64,000 nt of DNA from Melitaea cinxia (GCF_905220565.1 NC_059400.1:823501-887500), one strand, 5' to 3'. Shown: positions 10,410 to 21,540, counted from the first letter of the stretch. The notes: generated by a model from the sequence alone, not told the origin. Made by a program: numbers and translations.

Positions 10410-10830
10410 TTCCATATACGTCTAGGTCGGAAAAAAGATGTACGGCTAACCTAGGTAAGCGATTACCTTCCGGGGCGAGGTGGCGAATGCTAGCGCGATC
10501 CCATCTCGCCCCACCCAGGCGGACGACTGCTCACACGTAGTGGTTTTTTAGGCAGTAGGAGTCTGACATAACGAACCCCGCGCTGGAGGGTATCCATGAA
10601 GGATTTTCCCCACGTAAAAAAAAGGTAAGCGATTACCTTAGCTTATAGACAGACACCTGGAACACCAGAAGCATCGCAAGCACATTGCCGATCCTACTCC
10701 CATCCCTTCCCAGGAACTCTGGTCACCTTACTCAGCACAGGAACACAACACTGCTTGAAAGCAGTATTATTAATTGTGTCTTCTGTAAGGTCGAGGGACT
10801 TCCCCAGTCCCCAGATATTATACACCATGT
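10410..10830 (-). mobile_element. Family C2 repeat, interrupted
   Basis: Reverse-orientation family C: 'aggtcggaaaaaagatgtac', 'agcttatagacagacacctg', 'ggtcaccttactcagcacag' and 'tgcttgaaagcagtattatt'. A 153-bp insertion at 10470-10622 splits it. Confidence 0.8.
10470..10622 (+). mobile_element. 5-prime-truncated retroelement tail nested in C2, with TSD
   Basis: The insert starts 'ccggggcgaggtggcgaatg' and ends in a poly-A run ('ccccacgtaaaaaaaa'). The 17-mer aggtaagcgattacctt stands on both sides (10453-10469 and 10623-10639). Poly-A plus TSD is the signature of target-primed reverse transcription. The sequence is the kind found at 3-prime ends of jockey/R1-like LINEs in Lepidoptera, which is my recollection rather than a search result. 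Confidence 0.85.
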
Positions 10831-11920
10831 ATATATTAAAAAAGTGTGAAACGCTGTCAGCGCTCTTATCGTTATCAAAAATGTAAAAGTTCGAGTAAAC
10901 TATAGTTTGGCAAGCGTTTATTATATTTGCTAATTTAACAACAACTTACTCAGATATTTGAAATCGCTAAGAACCAATAACTTTATAGCAGTCAGTTAAT
11001 CCTGTACCTTCTTTATTCTTGCTACAACAACCAAATGTATTTAAATTTTTTTTATAACCGTTATAAAAAACAATAGAATTTCTGAAATTCGAATTTTAAA
11101 AGCGATAATTTTAACACAAAAATAAAATCGTAATCCGCGGGAGTCACATTCGCGCTATAAGAAACAATAAAGTAGTGATTTCGAAAACCGCACTACAAAA
11201 TAAGAAGCGGGAGATTACTTTTAATATATATTAAACGTTTATTGTGACATGTGCCATACGACTGTGACAACACTGCCAATTTGCATTACGCCGTACTCAA
11301 AGCTAAAGACTCATTCAGAGTGACTCCTTAAATCGAGCGATTTATATGTTTGTTTTTACAATTAATTGACGAAAAATCTTTAGGTAGCCTGACATAGCGG
11401 AAATTAATTAATGTAAGGACTAATATATGCCCTGTCGAATGATGACTGAAATATTTTTGAAACTTGTTTTTGAACAGTGAAAACACTAATTATGTTTAAT
11501 TTTAGGATGTTTATTATAAAGCTGTACGATACAATATAAGTTAATGTAGGTACTTTTAGAGTAGTTTTTGTGTCCACCTAACAATCGATTCATGACTACA
11601 AGTTTGTGTGAAACCTAAAGATAAGCGGAACTTGTAAGAATATAAATTTTAAGCTTTAATAGTCAAACTATTGACTTAAAATTAATTCTGTAATTAGTTA
11701 TTTTCAAAATTCAAAGGTATAGGTGGTAAATACAACTGCAATATTTGTAAATTTTATAAAAATATATTAAAATGCGTTTAATACGAAATTGTGTTTATTT
11801 AGTCCTTAAATGTTCAATTTCTAAAATTTTTAATAAATCTTGAATATCTAGAAACCTACATTAGCTAAAAGCACTATATAAAACGGTAAAATGTTAATCA
11901 CGATGGAGAAAAATTGGACA
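10831..11920. other. Unassigned AT-rich DNA
   Basis: No convincing repeat copy, ORF or RNA gene is visible across this kilobase. Confidence 0.5.
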
Positions 11921-11924
11921 CTAC

Positions 11925-12180
11925 CAATAGGTCGGCAATTAAGCATACGGCTTTCGTAACCTTTACGGCTGATGGTAAACGATTACCGTAGCTTATCACA
12001 CTTGCAGCACCAGAAGCATTACAAGCGCATTGGCGACCCCACCCCCAATCCCGCCCACTAGCTTGGGTTACCTTACTCAACAAGAGAACACTGCTTGGAA
12101 GCAGTATTATTTAGCTGTGATCTTCTTTTAGGTCGAGGTACTGCCCTAGTTGGGCTGCACCGGATTTTGTTCCTGGGTTA
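11925..12180 (-). mobile_element. Family C3 repeat
   Basis: Near full-length reverse copy: 'taaacgattaccgtagctta', 'cagcaccagaagcattacaa', 'tgcttggaagcagtattatt' and 'aggtcgaggtactgccctag'. Confidence 0.8.
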
Positions 12181-12650
12181 TGTAGTTTACTAATCATGTA
12201 ATTAAGGAAAAACAGCGCTAATGGTCTATTCTACCTCTTGCTCTTGATGTTTCTTCATAACTTGTTTGCAGAATACATTTCATCCACAATCAAACATATT
12301 AAATATAATAATATCAATCTTCAGGTATATTGTGGTAGTCGTAACATTTATGCCACAGTGCTCACGCGTCCTGATAGCGCTGAAAACCATCTTACTCCTA
12401 TTTCGATCCAACCTAATCTCCGGCGCCCACGGTGGGTTTTGCGTTTTTTTAGAATGTTGCTAGTTTTGTTATTATAACGAAGTACGATACGGTTTTAAAA
12501 ACTGCAGACAATAAAAATTGTAAATCGTTAAATGCACAGAATTTAATTGTTTTTATTTAATTTGTTTTAGATGAGACGACCTGACAGACGTCAAACGCGT
12601 GAAGTTGGTATTAGCGCTACGTTTTCTGAACGTTTGGTAATGTAATTTTC
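12181..12650. other. Unassigned stretch
   Basis: Includes a GC-richer patch at 12350-12440 and short overlapping open frames (about 65 and 79 codons) with no recognisable motif. These look like chance frames. Confidence 0.4.
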
Positions 12651-12654
12651 TGCA

Positions 12655-12795
12655 AAACTTTATATATATACTTTATTGCACTTAACAACAGAATATACAG
12701 AAAATTACATGTATAGTTGATGGCAAAGGTGGACTTATCCCTAGAAGAGATCTCTTCCAGTCAACCAATGGTCATGAGAGAGACTGTCATATATA
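12655..12795 (-). repeat. Family E1, LINE 3-prime tail-like repeat
   Basis: Carries 'tactttattgcacttaaca' and 'agagatctcttccagtcaac', matching E copies at 22138, 59022 and 61532. The sense strand is minus. Confidence 0.65.
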
Positions 12796-12897
12796 ACTTT
12801 CTTAGTTTTTAATTTCGTAAGAACTTACTAAAAAGTATTAGAAAACATAAAATAAATGGTCAGAATTACAATACATGTAGAACTGATTTCGTACTTA

Positions 12898-13072
12898 TAT
12901 CCCTACTAATATTATAAATGTGAATGTAAGATTGTTTGTTACGTTTTCACGCAAAAACTACTTAACCGATCACCATAAAATTTTGTACACATATTCTTGG
13001 AAGTATTAGAAGTGACATAGGATACTTTTTATTTAAAAAAAATCGATGCGAGTGAAGTCGCAGGTAAAAGTT
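12898..13072 (+). mobile_element. Family H3, short Helitron-like element
   Basis: Begins 'tatccctactaatattataa', contains 'aaaactacttaaccgatcac' and ends 'gcgagtgaagtcgcaggtaa'. It has the H architecture but a diverged terminus. Confidence 0.55.
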
Positions 13073-13344
13073 AGTAAGATTATAAAACAAATTCTATCCT
13101 ACTGAGTAATACAAGTTCTTAACAATATAAATAAAAAAATATTGATATTTCAATATAATTTAGAAATTAGTTTTCAACATTTTAATAATTTTGGGATCTC
13201 AATTAAGGCCAACGTGTAATTTTTGTGTCAATTTAGTTTTTTATTTATTTATGTTCATTATTACGCGTACGCTTATTTGACGACGTAGTCGTATAATAAA
13301 ATTCATTGACTGCTGAATATTTGTCGAGAAGAATCATCTACGAG

Positions 13345-13556
13345 TAATATATAAAATTCTCATGCCGCGGTGTTTCTAGTTAAACTCCTCTGAAACGGCT
13401 TGACCGATTCTCATGAAATTTTGTGAGCATATCAGGTAGGTCTGAGAATCGAACAATATCTATTTTTCATTCCCCTAAGTTATAAGGGGGGAGAGGGGAG
13501 GGATTTAGAATGTTAATAAAATATATGGCAAAACAACATTTGCGGGGTCAGCTAGT
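13345..13556 (+). mobile_element. Family H4, Helitron-like element
   Basis: Runs from 'tataaaattctcatgccgcg' through 'ggcttgaccgattctcatga' to 'gcggggtcagctagtgtat'. The same element stands inverted at 13874-14080. Confidence 0.7.
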
Positions 13557-13873
13557 GTATATATAACACTTTGAATACGGAGCACATTTTTTAAAGAGTA
13601 CATAGTGAGTGTGGCATGACAGACTGCGGTATAAGTGCTTTATTTCAGTCATTATTGTTTTGTCTGAGCCGGCGCCAGTCGAAGGTGTAAAGTAGCACGA
13701 ATAAGCCGTCCGACGATTGAAATCTCATAAGCTTTGATCTTACAGATTATAAAACCGATGTTTATAAAACACTTTATGCATCGCTAATTGCAAATTTACA
13801 TAATGTTTATAGAATTGTAAAGCTCGTTATATTAGGTTAATATTTAAAATTAGAGTTTATTATTATATTCATA
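13557..13873. other. Spacer between inverted H4 and H5
   Basis: No recognised feature. It is the loop of a potential long stem formed by the two inverted H copies. Confidence 0.5.
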
Positions 13874-14080
13874 CTAGCTGACCCTGCAAACGTTGTTTTG
13901 CCATTCTGTGTTATTAACCCTATTAATCCCCCCCCCATATAACTTAGAGGTATGAAAAATAGATGTTATTCGATTTTCAGACCTACCCGATATGCACACA
14001 AAATTTCATGAAAATCGGTCAAGCCATTTCAGAGGAGTTTAACTACAAACACCGCGACACGAGAATTTTATATAGTAGAT
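13874..14080 (-). mobile_element. Family H5, inverted copy of H4
   Basis: Opens 'actagctgaccctgcaaacg' and reads 'gaaaatcggtcaagccattt' and 'ccgcgacacgagaattttat', the complement of H4. A C8-9 tract at about 13928 corresponds to the G-rich patch of H4. Confidence 0.75.
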
Positions 14081-14084
14081 TTAT

Positions 14085-14280
14085 ATTGAATCAGTTTGTT
14101 AATCTTCCATTGTTAGACTTCTGGGAAGACTTCTCCGTGAATAAGAAGAAGATGTGGAGTTTAATCCAGCACTCTGTTCCACTGCGGGTCGATAGATCAA
14201 CTGTAACGTCTTCTATGAGAAACGATCACTGTCACGTTTCCAAGATCACACTCGGAAATGATTTGAAATTATTTTTGTAA
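14085..14280 (+). other. Unidentified coding-like segment
   Basis: An open frame runs on from H5 to a TAA at 14280. Its last 65 or so residues (LLDFWEDFSVNKKKMW..., HCHVSKITLGNDLKLFL) have mixed, non-low-complexity composition. It has no start of its own and no known motif. It may be a fragment of a transposable element coding region or a chance frame. Confidence 0.25.
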
Positions 14281-14324
14281 AGCATCTGTTGAGAAGAAAA
14301 TATTACTACACATCACCACATCAT

Positions 14325-14480
14325 ATTTTTTTTTTTATACAATAATAGGCTTGCGTTTGACTACTATTTCACCTGATGATAAGTGAAAATGCGGTCTAAG
14401 ATGGAGCACGCTTACCTAGAAGTAACTTATTCACTCGCGACTTAAAGATTCCCAGGTTGTAATTTTCTGGAAACACAGAT
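14325..14480 (-). repeat. Family F, LINE/SINE tail-like repeat
   Basis: A poly-T start followed by 'ctatttcacctgatgataag', 'atgcggtctaagatggagca' and 'agattcccaggttgtaattt'. I know this string type as a common lepidopteran repeat tail, but only one copy is present here. Confidence 0.5.
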
Positions 14481-14579
14481 TATTTATAATAACAAGTAAG
14501 AACTCAATATTTTAACAAACCCGAAAACAGCTGAAAGATCGAGAAAAAAAATAAATGTTTTCTTTTCAAAACTTTTAGT

Positions 14580-14822
14580 ATACTTTATCAAATAATAAAT
14601 AAATATCTTATAACATACACACACGTTCGTCTGTTCCTATGGTTAGCAACTTCATGCTTGTTATAAGTAACCGACTGTTAAAGCTAAACATTTTTTGATA
14701 AATTTAAATAGATATAATACATATGTAAATACACATATTACACCCAGACTCAGGCGGGAATCGAACCCGCAACCTACGGAACAGAAAGCAGAACCACTAC
14801 AAAACTACAGCAACGGGCTAGT
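14580..14822 (-). mobile_element. SINE A2, tRNA-headed, minus strand
   Basis: The complement of A1: 'cgttcgtctgttcctatggt', 'ataagtaaccgactgttaaa', then the head with the B-box complement 'ggaatcgaacccgcaaccta' and A-box region 'aactacagcaacgggctagt'. Confidence 0.8.
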
Positions 14823-15445
14823 CAAATATATAGTATAACCCTAAAACCCACACAGGCTCCAGTGTAATATAATACGCCCGTATAAATCAACGCAAATCCA
14901 CAGAAATCGTAGTATTCATTAGTAAGACACGTTAAAATATCGCCTGTGTACCTATTGTTAATAGCCTGTGTCCGCGCGACAGGTGTCGACGGCGCTGACG
15001 CGACAGGAATAGCTGGAACGCGGTTAAGATTTTCGTTTTAGTTAGAACTGATTTACGTTTTTATTATTATTGGAATTGGATATTGATTAAATATTACCGG
15101 TTCTTTGTTTTAATTAAAATTTTATTTAAAGAATTGATTTGACGAACTTCAGAAGGGAGAAGAATATTATACTTATGTATAATATGAAACTTAGTAAAAG
15201 AGCGTGCGATTAGAGTAATTGCCAAGTTAGTTCTTTTTGCTATTTTTTTTTGTTTGGATAAATCATACTAATGGTTCTTGTATAATGTGATTAATAAAAT
15301 TATATTTTTTTAAGTGATGTTTACTGAATTATTGTATTTTCTATTGTACGATGATCAAAAGTAAGCCTTATTCCTTATTCTGCAGTTCTTGTCTAAGCTG
15401 TAAGTGTTCTGGCTAAGTAAAATTCAGCAGTTTTAGTTTTTAAAC
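14823..15445. other. Unassigned stretch with a GC-rich E-box patch
   Basis: The patch at about 14955-15020 holds GCGACAGGTGTCGAC (CAGGTG at 14980-14985) and 'gcgacaggaatag'. A related string occurs at 15915-15937. The remainder is AT-rich. Confidence 0.4.
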
Positions 15446-15449
15446 GACT

Positions 15450-15735
15450 TCAAAAAAAGGAGGTTTTTTAATTCGCCCTTATATGTATTTTTTTGTGTGT
15501 TCGCGGATAACTTTGTCGTATATGAACTGATTTTGCTAATTCTTTTTTTGTTGGAAAGGAGATATCTCAAGGGCACCATGATAGAAGTAAAATAGGATCT
15601 GATGATGATATGGGAACCTTTGAATATCGTAGTGACGACTAGTGCGTTTTTTAATTTTTTTCGTCCACTTCCATTGTATTTACTTGTGGATGTAATTGAA
15701 GTCGGTTTTTTCGTTTGCTAGCAAACACAATTATG
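15450..15735 (+). mobile_element. Family M2 TIR element, internally deleted
   Basis: Both ends are present: 'cgacttcaaaaaaaggaggt' at the left and 'gtaattgaagtcggtttttt' at the right. It contains 'ggaaaggagatatctcaagg' and lacks the middle present in M5 and M9. Confidence 0.8.
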
Positions 15736-16180
15736 CATTTATAATCCACACGATACAATAATATTCGGTTATTCACATATTCTATAAATGACAAAAGTAA
15801 TATCGCAATTTTTTTTCTTACCATTTAATGTGATTTAGCGTTTCAAGGTACATCTAATGGCCGGTCTAATATAGTTTTGTTACTTTGATCGCAGAGTCTA
15901 TGGGGCGCATCAAAGCGACAGGTGCTGACAGGAATAGAAACAAAACTAAATAGATGGAGGTGTGAACATCAGCATACAATGTTCATAATTACATGCTTGT
16001 ATAACGCTAGATGTTACTCGCGATTTTACCCGTATTTATGGTTATCGTTGTTTCAGAATACTATTCTCATAATTTTGTGCGAATGATCTTCGAAATTTAT
16101 TTTTGGAAAAGGGAATGAGTACAAGCAAAGAAAACTTTATTGTTCGCTGTGTGTATTTCCCTTTAGCCTGACTGACAGCA
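15736..16180. other. Unassigned stretch
   Basis: Contains 'gcgacaggtgctgacaggaa' (E-box CAGGTG at 15919-15924). No gene recognised. Confidence 0.4.
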
Positions 16181-16184
16181 ACTG

Positions 16185-16460
16185 AGGTAGGGCAGATCAT
16201 GAAATTTCCTGCTAATAATATGGAGCAGCTCGACTAGGGTAGTACCTCGATCTTACAGAAGATCATAGCTAAATAATACTGTTTTCAAGCAGTATTGTGT
16301 TCATGTTAACGAGTAAGGAAATTAGAGCTACCGGGATTGGGGATAGGGTTGGCAACACGTTTGCGATGCTTCTGGTGTTGCAGACGTCATTCAACTACGG
16401 TAATCCCTTAACAGCAGGTGAGCCGTACGCTTCTTTGTCGACCAAGCTGTATAAAAAAAG
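16185..16460 (+). mobile_element. Family C4 repeat, near full length
   Basis: Reads from 'caactgaggtagggcagatc' to 'caggtgagccgtacgcttct' and a 7-A tail. It abuts L1 on the right. Confidence 0.8.
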
Positions 16461-16461
16461 C

Positions 16462-16625
16462 CTATCGCAGTCTATTGCTGGGCGTAGGTCTTCTTAAACT
16501 CACGCCAAACTTCCCAGTTCGCTGCAGTCCTCATCCAGTCCCCACCGGCGATCTTACGTAGATCGTCGGTCCAGTGGACCGGAGGGTATCTCACGCTGCC
16601 TTTGCCACTTGTGCTGTATGTAAAG
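16462..16625 (-). pseudogene. Fragment of RTE-type LINE 3-prime coding end (L1)
   Basis: The complement carries the end of the LINE frame: 'gatcttacgtagatcgtcgg' and 'atctcacgctgcctttgcca' correspond to the DDLRKIAG and RSVGR regions seen at 57116. Truncated on both sides. Confidence 0.7.
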
Positions 16626-17400
16626 ATTAAAAACGAATTATTTATATATGAGAATTGATAAAAATGCTTGGAGATATTGTACGTTTAAGTGATATTTTTG
16701 GATTCCATTAGGTATTGAATAACAATAACCTACTTTACATCTAAAAATGGACGTGTGGAACCCGAATTGACATCAAATTTTAACCATAGAGATACCAACT
16801 TTAACTAATGGAAAATAAAATAAAAAGTTTGCAGAGTACTAATGAGAAGTTAATAAGTTAACGAACTGTAAAACAAATTTACGTAATAATAATAAATCTC
16901 CAGTAGTACGAGGTAATAAAAATTAAAACGCCTAAATTAAACTAAACCCGTTTTCGCACGAAAGTAACAAATGGCGCGAGCACGGTAAAGGCAATAGATA
17001 TTTTAATAAGCAATTATGTCATACCTAACCCAAACACGCAGCAGTCTGGATGCTGCCTAAATAGCAATTGTGCGTGAATTACAGCGCCGATTACAACGTT
17101 TATGAGGGAAATAGTCAGACGCACGTGTGCTAGCATATTGATTCCGAATTATAAGCAAATAGCGGGAACTTGGCGTTTAGCCAGCGCACTTGCCAAAACG
17201 ACAGGTGACCACGCCGTGAGCGGGATGAGATGACACAAATATTTCATTTTGAAATTTTATAAGATGTTTTTAATTTAATTGAAATAGTATTTGTAGTGAT
17301 TAATGTTATCCGGGTGTTTTTTTTTAATTTATTAGTAATAAATTCACCAAGATTAAAGTACGACGATTAATTCGTTGTTATTTTTAGAGATGCAGTAAGT
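16626..17400. other. Unassigned stretch with a non-repeat GC-richer island
   Basis: The island at about 16960-17240 contains 'gcagcagtctggatgctgcc', TAAT-type homeodomain cores and 'acgacaggtgaccacgccgt' (CAGGTG at 17202-17207). No coding frame is visible. A conserved non-coding element is possible but unproven. Confidence 0.35.
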
Positions 17401-17439
17401 CTCTTTATGCGTTATATAAAAAATAATAAAAATAAAAAA

Positions 17440-17645
17440 GTTGGTATTGTTTGATAAAAATATAAATTAATGTAAAACATTTATTTAAATAAGAGGATAG
17501 TACTGTGGTATTATTTGTATTGAGCTTTGGTTTGAGGTGTTCCCGGCTTATCTGTTTGGCCGGATCGATCCTAAATAACTCCTTTATAGCCGTAGCCGTA
17601 TCGCCCAGTTGATATCGAGGGTTCAAGTGCAAGACAAGGCGAGTT
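17440..17645 (-). other. Coding-like strip of unknown origin
   Basis: On the minus strand, codons from about 17635 down read HLNPRYQLGDTATAIKELF and then AKQISREHLKPKLNTNN before drifting into AT-rich DNA. Composition is protein-like, but there is no ATG, no splice signals I trust, and a stop stands shortly upstream. It may be an old transposon or gene fragment. Confidence 0.25.
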
Positions 17646-17699
17646 AGACGCCCTATTTATGGGAGAGAAATTTGCAATGCCATCGGTCAGTGGCGCCTT

Positions 17700-18018
17700 T
17701 CAAAAATGTCTATACAAATAAAGAAAAATTGTAGTGTCTGTTTGTAATATTAAAATAACCGCTTTTTACTAAATGCATATGGATGTGTACACGGTACACA
17801 TACCAAAATAACATTTTTTACAATTTTTGTCTGTCTGTCTGCCTGTCAGTCTCTTTGTTACGCCTAATCTCTGAAACGGCTGCACCTATTTGACGGAACT
17901 TCCACTGGCAGATAGCTGGTGTACTAAGGAGTAACTTAGGCTACTTATAATTAAAAAAATTAAATATAATTTAATTTTACTAAATTTCAGGCGGACGAAG
18001 TCGCGGGCACAGCTAGTA
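17700..18018 (+). mobile_element. Family H6, Helitron-like element
   Basis: Near-identical in layout to H7: 'gtagtgtctgtttgtaatat', 'ccactggcagatagctggtg', and a 3-prime end 'cggacgaagtcgcgggcaca' followed by GCTAGTA. The short GCG-rich inverted pair before CTAG fits a Helitron terminator hairpin. Confidence 0.7.
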
Positions 18019-18465
18019 TAGTTATATTAATAGTATACTTTACGTGGGGTTGAATTTGTCTCACGTGAAACTATTTTATATTTTTATCATAATTATACTT
18101 AACAACAATAACTTATTACAAATAAATAAAAAGGATTCAAATTAAGAAAGAAAGTAATTTAAATTTTACACCAAAAAATCTTTGCAAATCAAAAAAAGTT
18201 TTGTATTCATCTTTTAAATTTTTGTACGGTGCTTAAAATTTATATTAGTTATATTAAATCCATAGCCCAGTCATGGTCACCGTACACAAACGTAAAACGG
18301 TACAGTTCGGCACAGACGATAACTCACAGGTAATGCTGTTTATGATTGTTGTATAATACGCTCAGTTTAACTAACACTTTGATATCGACTGATCTACGGA
18401 ACTTAAGATGGTATTAACTCTGTGGTCCGTGGAGGGCTATTACTGGATTAACTGTTTCGGGTAAG
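18019..18465. other. Unassigned AT-rich DNA
   Basis: Nothing recognised. Confidence 0.5.
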
Positions 18466-18469
18466 CGAT

Positions 18470-18672
18470 GTTTAAATTAAATATCTTTAGCATACACGGG
18501 TTTGTTCCTGAGGTTAGTGATCTAATGCTTGTGTTGTACATACGCATATAAATAACACATTTGTATATAAATTAAATTAAATAACACCTAGTTACTTACG
18601 CGGGAATACATCCACGACCTAAAGCAGAGAGTGTGAGTAAATAGGCTATTGTGAGAATAGGCTAGTCAAGTA
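18470..18672 (-). repeat. SINE A3, degenerate, minus strand
   Basis: 'acgggtttgttcctgaggtt' matches the A body and 'aggctagtca' the head end. The B-box region is decayed. Confidence 0.5.
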
Positions 18673-18811
18673 TAGGCTTGTTGTGCCATTAAATGTCATA
18701 TGAACCTGCTATTTACTTAATTAAATAACTCTTTTTGTTGTACGTTCTTTATTGTCAGGACGAATTTTGTATGAGAGTAACTTCAGAAAATTGATAAATT
18801 TATGAGAAATA

Positions 18812-19165
18812 ATTGTGTTTGCAGGCAAACAAAAAAAAAACCGACTTCAATTATATCGATAAGTAATAAAACGCAGGTAGACGAAAAATTAGTCAAGTAA
18901 ATACGCATTATCAAAGATTACTACAAAGATGTAATCAGATCTCGATTAGACATCGGCTTTCGATTAATTAAAAGATCATCAAAATCGGTACACCCAGTAA
19001 AAAGTGATGCGGATTTTCGCGATTCGCTCGATTTCTCTGGGATCCTATCATCAGATCGTGGTTTCCTTATCATGGTACCATACCAGGGATATCTCCTTTC
19101 CAAGAAAAAAATAATTATTAAAATCGGTTCATAAATGACGAAGTTATCTCCGAACATACATAAAA
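18812..19165 (-). mobile_element. Family M3 TIR element
   Basis: Reverse copy from 'aattgtgtttgcaggcaaac' and 'ccgacttcaattatatcgat' to 'aaatcggttcataaatgacg'. It includes the 'gatttctctgggatcctatc' block and lacks the outer left end of the consensus. Confidence 0.8.
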
Positions 19166-19199
19166 TATAATTATATTACCCATACTAATATAATCTGAC

Positions 19200-19290
19200 T
19201 AACCGGATGGTATAGTAGTCAGTGATCCTGTTATTCGCTTCAAGTTTATCGTTTCGATTCCCGCCTCGACTCTGGGAATCATTTATAATG
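19200..19290 (+). repeat. SINE A4 head fragment
   Basis: Contains a B-box-like 'gtttcgattcccgcctcgac' after a decayed A-box region. Only the tRNA-like head survives. Confidence 0.45.
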
Positions 19291-19764
19291 TTGCAAAGAA
19301 TATTTTTCTTTTTATTTTCGAAACCGGATAGATTTCATGTTTTATTCTAATTCACGGGGCCAATAGGTATTTAAAAAAAAATTACTATTAAAAATAATTT
19401 CGAGCGTGTCGTTTCTAAAACAATAATAAATCACTTTAAAACGAGAATCTATTAAAATTAAGAAAGGAATGTTTTTATTAAGAGAGATAATTTCAAGTCC
19501 GGAAATCACAGCGAGATATTTTAATAACGCTAAACAACGAGCTGACGTCGTTTCCGTTGCAGTTATGTTTTGAAATCGTATTGTTTTTGAAGTTTCTAAT
19601 CTTTCTATATATTTTTATCGTATTAAAAAAATATTACGAGATGAATATCGAATAACTTAAGTCTTAAGTTAAAAAACTAAAATATGGGTCTCTTAATATT
19701 GAACACAAAATTGTTAAGAATTTTAGTCATACAATATATATAATATATAAAAAGAAAAGCAAAA
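19291..19764. other. Unassigned AT-rich DNA
   Basis: Nothing recognised. Confidence 0.5.
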
Positions 19765-19767
19765 GTG

Positions 19768-19935
19768 AATAGAACGCATTGACTGGATGCTGGTCGTGGG
19801 TTTGATCCCCGCTCACGACAGACATTTATATTGGCCATATAGATGTTTATCATGGTCTGGGCGTTTGCGTACAGTGTGTGTGTTTCCAGACACCTGACAC
19901 AGGGGGTTCTACCGGGGTTTGTTGAATGTAAAGCG
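19768..19935 (+). mobile_element. SINE T2, 5-prime part
   Basis: Carries a B-box-like 'gtgggtttgatccccgctca' and 'tattggccatatagatgttt' with 'ggtctgggcgtttgcgtaca', which align with the full copy T7 at 52080. The T tail is absent, though a weak match lies at 20085-20130. Confidence 0.6.
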
Positions 19936-20257
19936 TTTGTTTATTTATTTATTTAAAACATATTTTTGCTTTAAAGTTTTTGTTGAGACACGAAATGAAC
20001 TTCGCAAGTTACAATCTGAGAATAGCCAATGTTAGTGCGACATATTAAAGTTAGCGTTAAAACTATATTTGGTTGAATTAGCCATTACATCTCACCGCTG
20101 GGCAGAGACCGGTCGGAGGATAATCTACCAAGTATATTATATACATTTATAAATATGTGTGTTCAATGTGTTCACAACATCCAACTAAAATATATTAATT
20201 AAGTTCGAAAATTATAAACACTATATTGACGTATACGTTTGAAACTCACGAGTATGA

Positions 20258-20450
20258 AAAAAAACGAGTATTCTTTAGACCACACGACTGAAGTGAAACT
20301 TACGAAACATAACTCTCTATCTTTCTATCTTTACTGACTTATATGTCCCTCTCCACTTCTGTTCGCCTCGCCCGATCACACTATTCGTAATACTCTCGTC
20401 ACGCATTCACCAATTTGCTCTTCAACTTAAGCGTAAATAAGTTTTAATTC
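20258..20450 (+). repeat. Family D4 interspersed repeat
   Basis: 'cgagtattctttagaccaca', 'acgactgaagtgaaacttac' and 'gttcgcctcgcccgatcaca' define the copy. Confidence 0.75.
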
Positions 20451-20875
20451 AAAAATATTTTAAACTATTGATTAGATTATGTTATCTATGCCTTATTACT
20501 GGTCGTCTTACTGCAGCATGCGCTCACGGGCTCCTTATTGGAACATACTCGATACTGTCTCGTTCGCTGTTTATTGAAAAAAAAAAAAGACCGAAATGAC
20601 AGCGCTTCAGTAAGCTTCTATTTTTAAATTAAATTTGTTTTTTATTACGAATTTATTTTTATTTTCAATATTAAACGTTTTAATTTGACTTAGATATCTG
20701 TTAATAGGTATTATATATTACTCATTAGACGACAAGTTAAAACCTCAATGAGAATTTTATGTTTTTCACTCTGTATTTTGTAATTCGCAATAATTAAAAT
20801 CAATATCATACAAATATATTTTTTTAAGTTATTAAAATTTATCCTTGCAAATCTTTTTAATATTAATTTAATTTG
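20451..20875. other. Unassigned AT-rich DNA between D4 and D5
   Basis: Holds an A-rich run at 20577-20588. Nothing else recognised. Confidence 0.5.
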
Positions 20876-21090
20876 AATAAAAACGAGATGGCTTAGACCA
20901 CACAAGTGAAGTAATTTTTTTTTAGCTCTTACAATATACGAAACGTAACACTCATTTTTTTTATCTTCAATAACTTACATCTCCCTCTCAACTTCCGTTC
21001 GCCTCACCAGATCATACTTTTCGTAACTCTCTCGTCACGCATTCACCAGCTTACTCCGCAAGTCAAGCGTGCATACTCTTACTTCAATCA
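20876..21090 (+). repeat. Family D5 interspersed repeat
   Basis: 'gatggcttagaccacacaag' to 'aagtcaagcgtgcatactct'. Near full length. Confidence 0.75.
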
Positions 21091-21464
21091 TTGCACTTTT
21101 TTTAAAATTTAAAATATTTTTTCTATAACGTTATTCTAAGTGTACAATAAAGAGATAAATAAATAAATAAATACCCAACTTTTTCACTCACATGAACGAA
21201 CAATAAAATCTATAGTCATTCATTCAAATAAATACCATTAAAGCAGACGTAAATCCATTCAAACAGTTCATTCAAGACGTCATCACAACATCTCATTGTC
21301 CCTAATGTAAACTCATTACTCTGAAACGTTACGTCCTCGTGCGCAGGCGCAAACATTACTTAAACACCAGTAAAACTGACCACCCATGTTTCTTACTTCC
21401 TCCACACTTATTTACTATAAAGTTTTAAATTTTTTAATATGATTTATTAACTATACGGACTTTA
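21091..21464. other. Unassigned stretch
   Basis: Contains several 'cattcattcaaa'-like direct strings at 21215-21280. No gene recognised. Confidence 0.45.
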
Positions 21465-21540
21465 TAAGTAACAGCTCTGGTCACCTTACTCACCAACAAG
21501 AACACAATACAGCTTAAAAACAGTATTATTTACTTTAGTG
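21465..21540 (-). repeat. Family C5 fragment
   Basis: Only the middle of C survives: 'agctctggtcaccttactca' and 'cagtattatttactttagtg'. Confidence 0.65.

Noticed and set aside
18921..19157. Open frames in family M copies (also 54572-54884, 60813-61047)
   Set aside because: They run through the TIR repeat in both orientations and are not conserved between copies.
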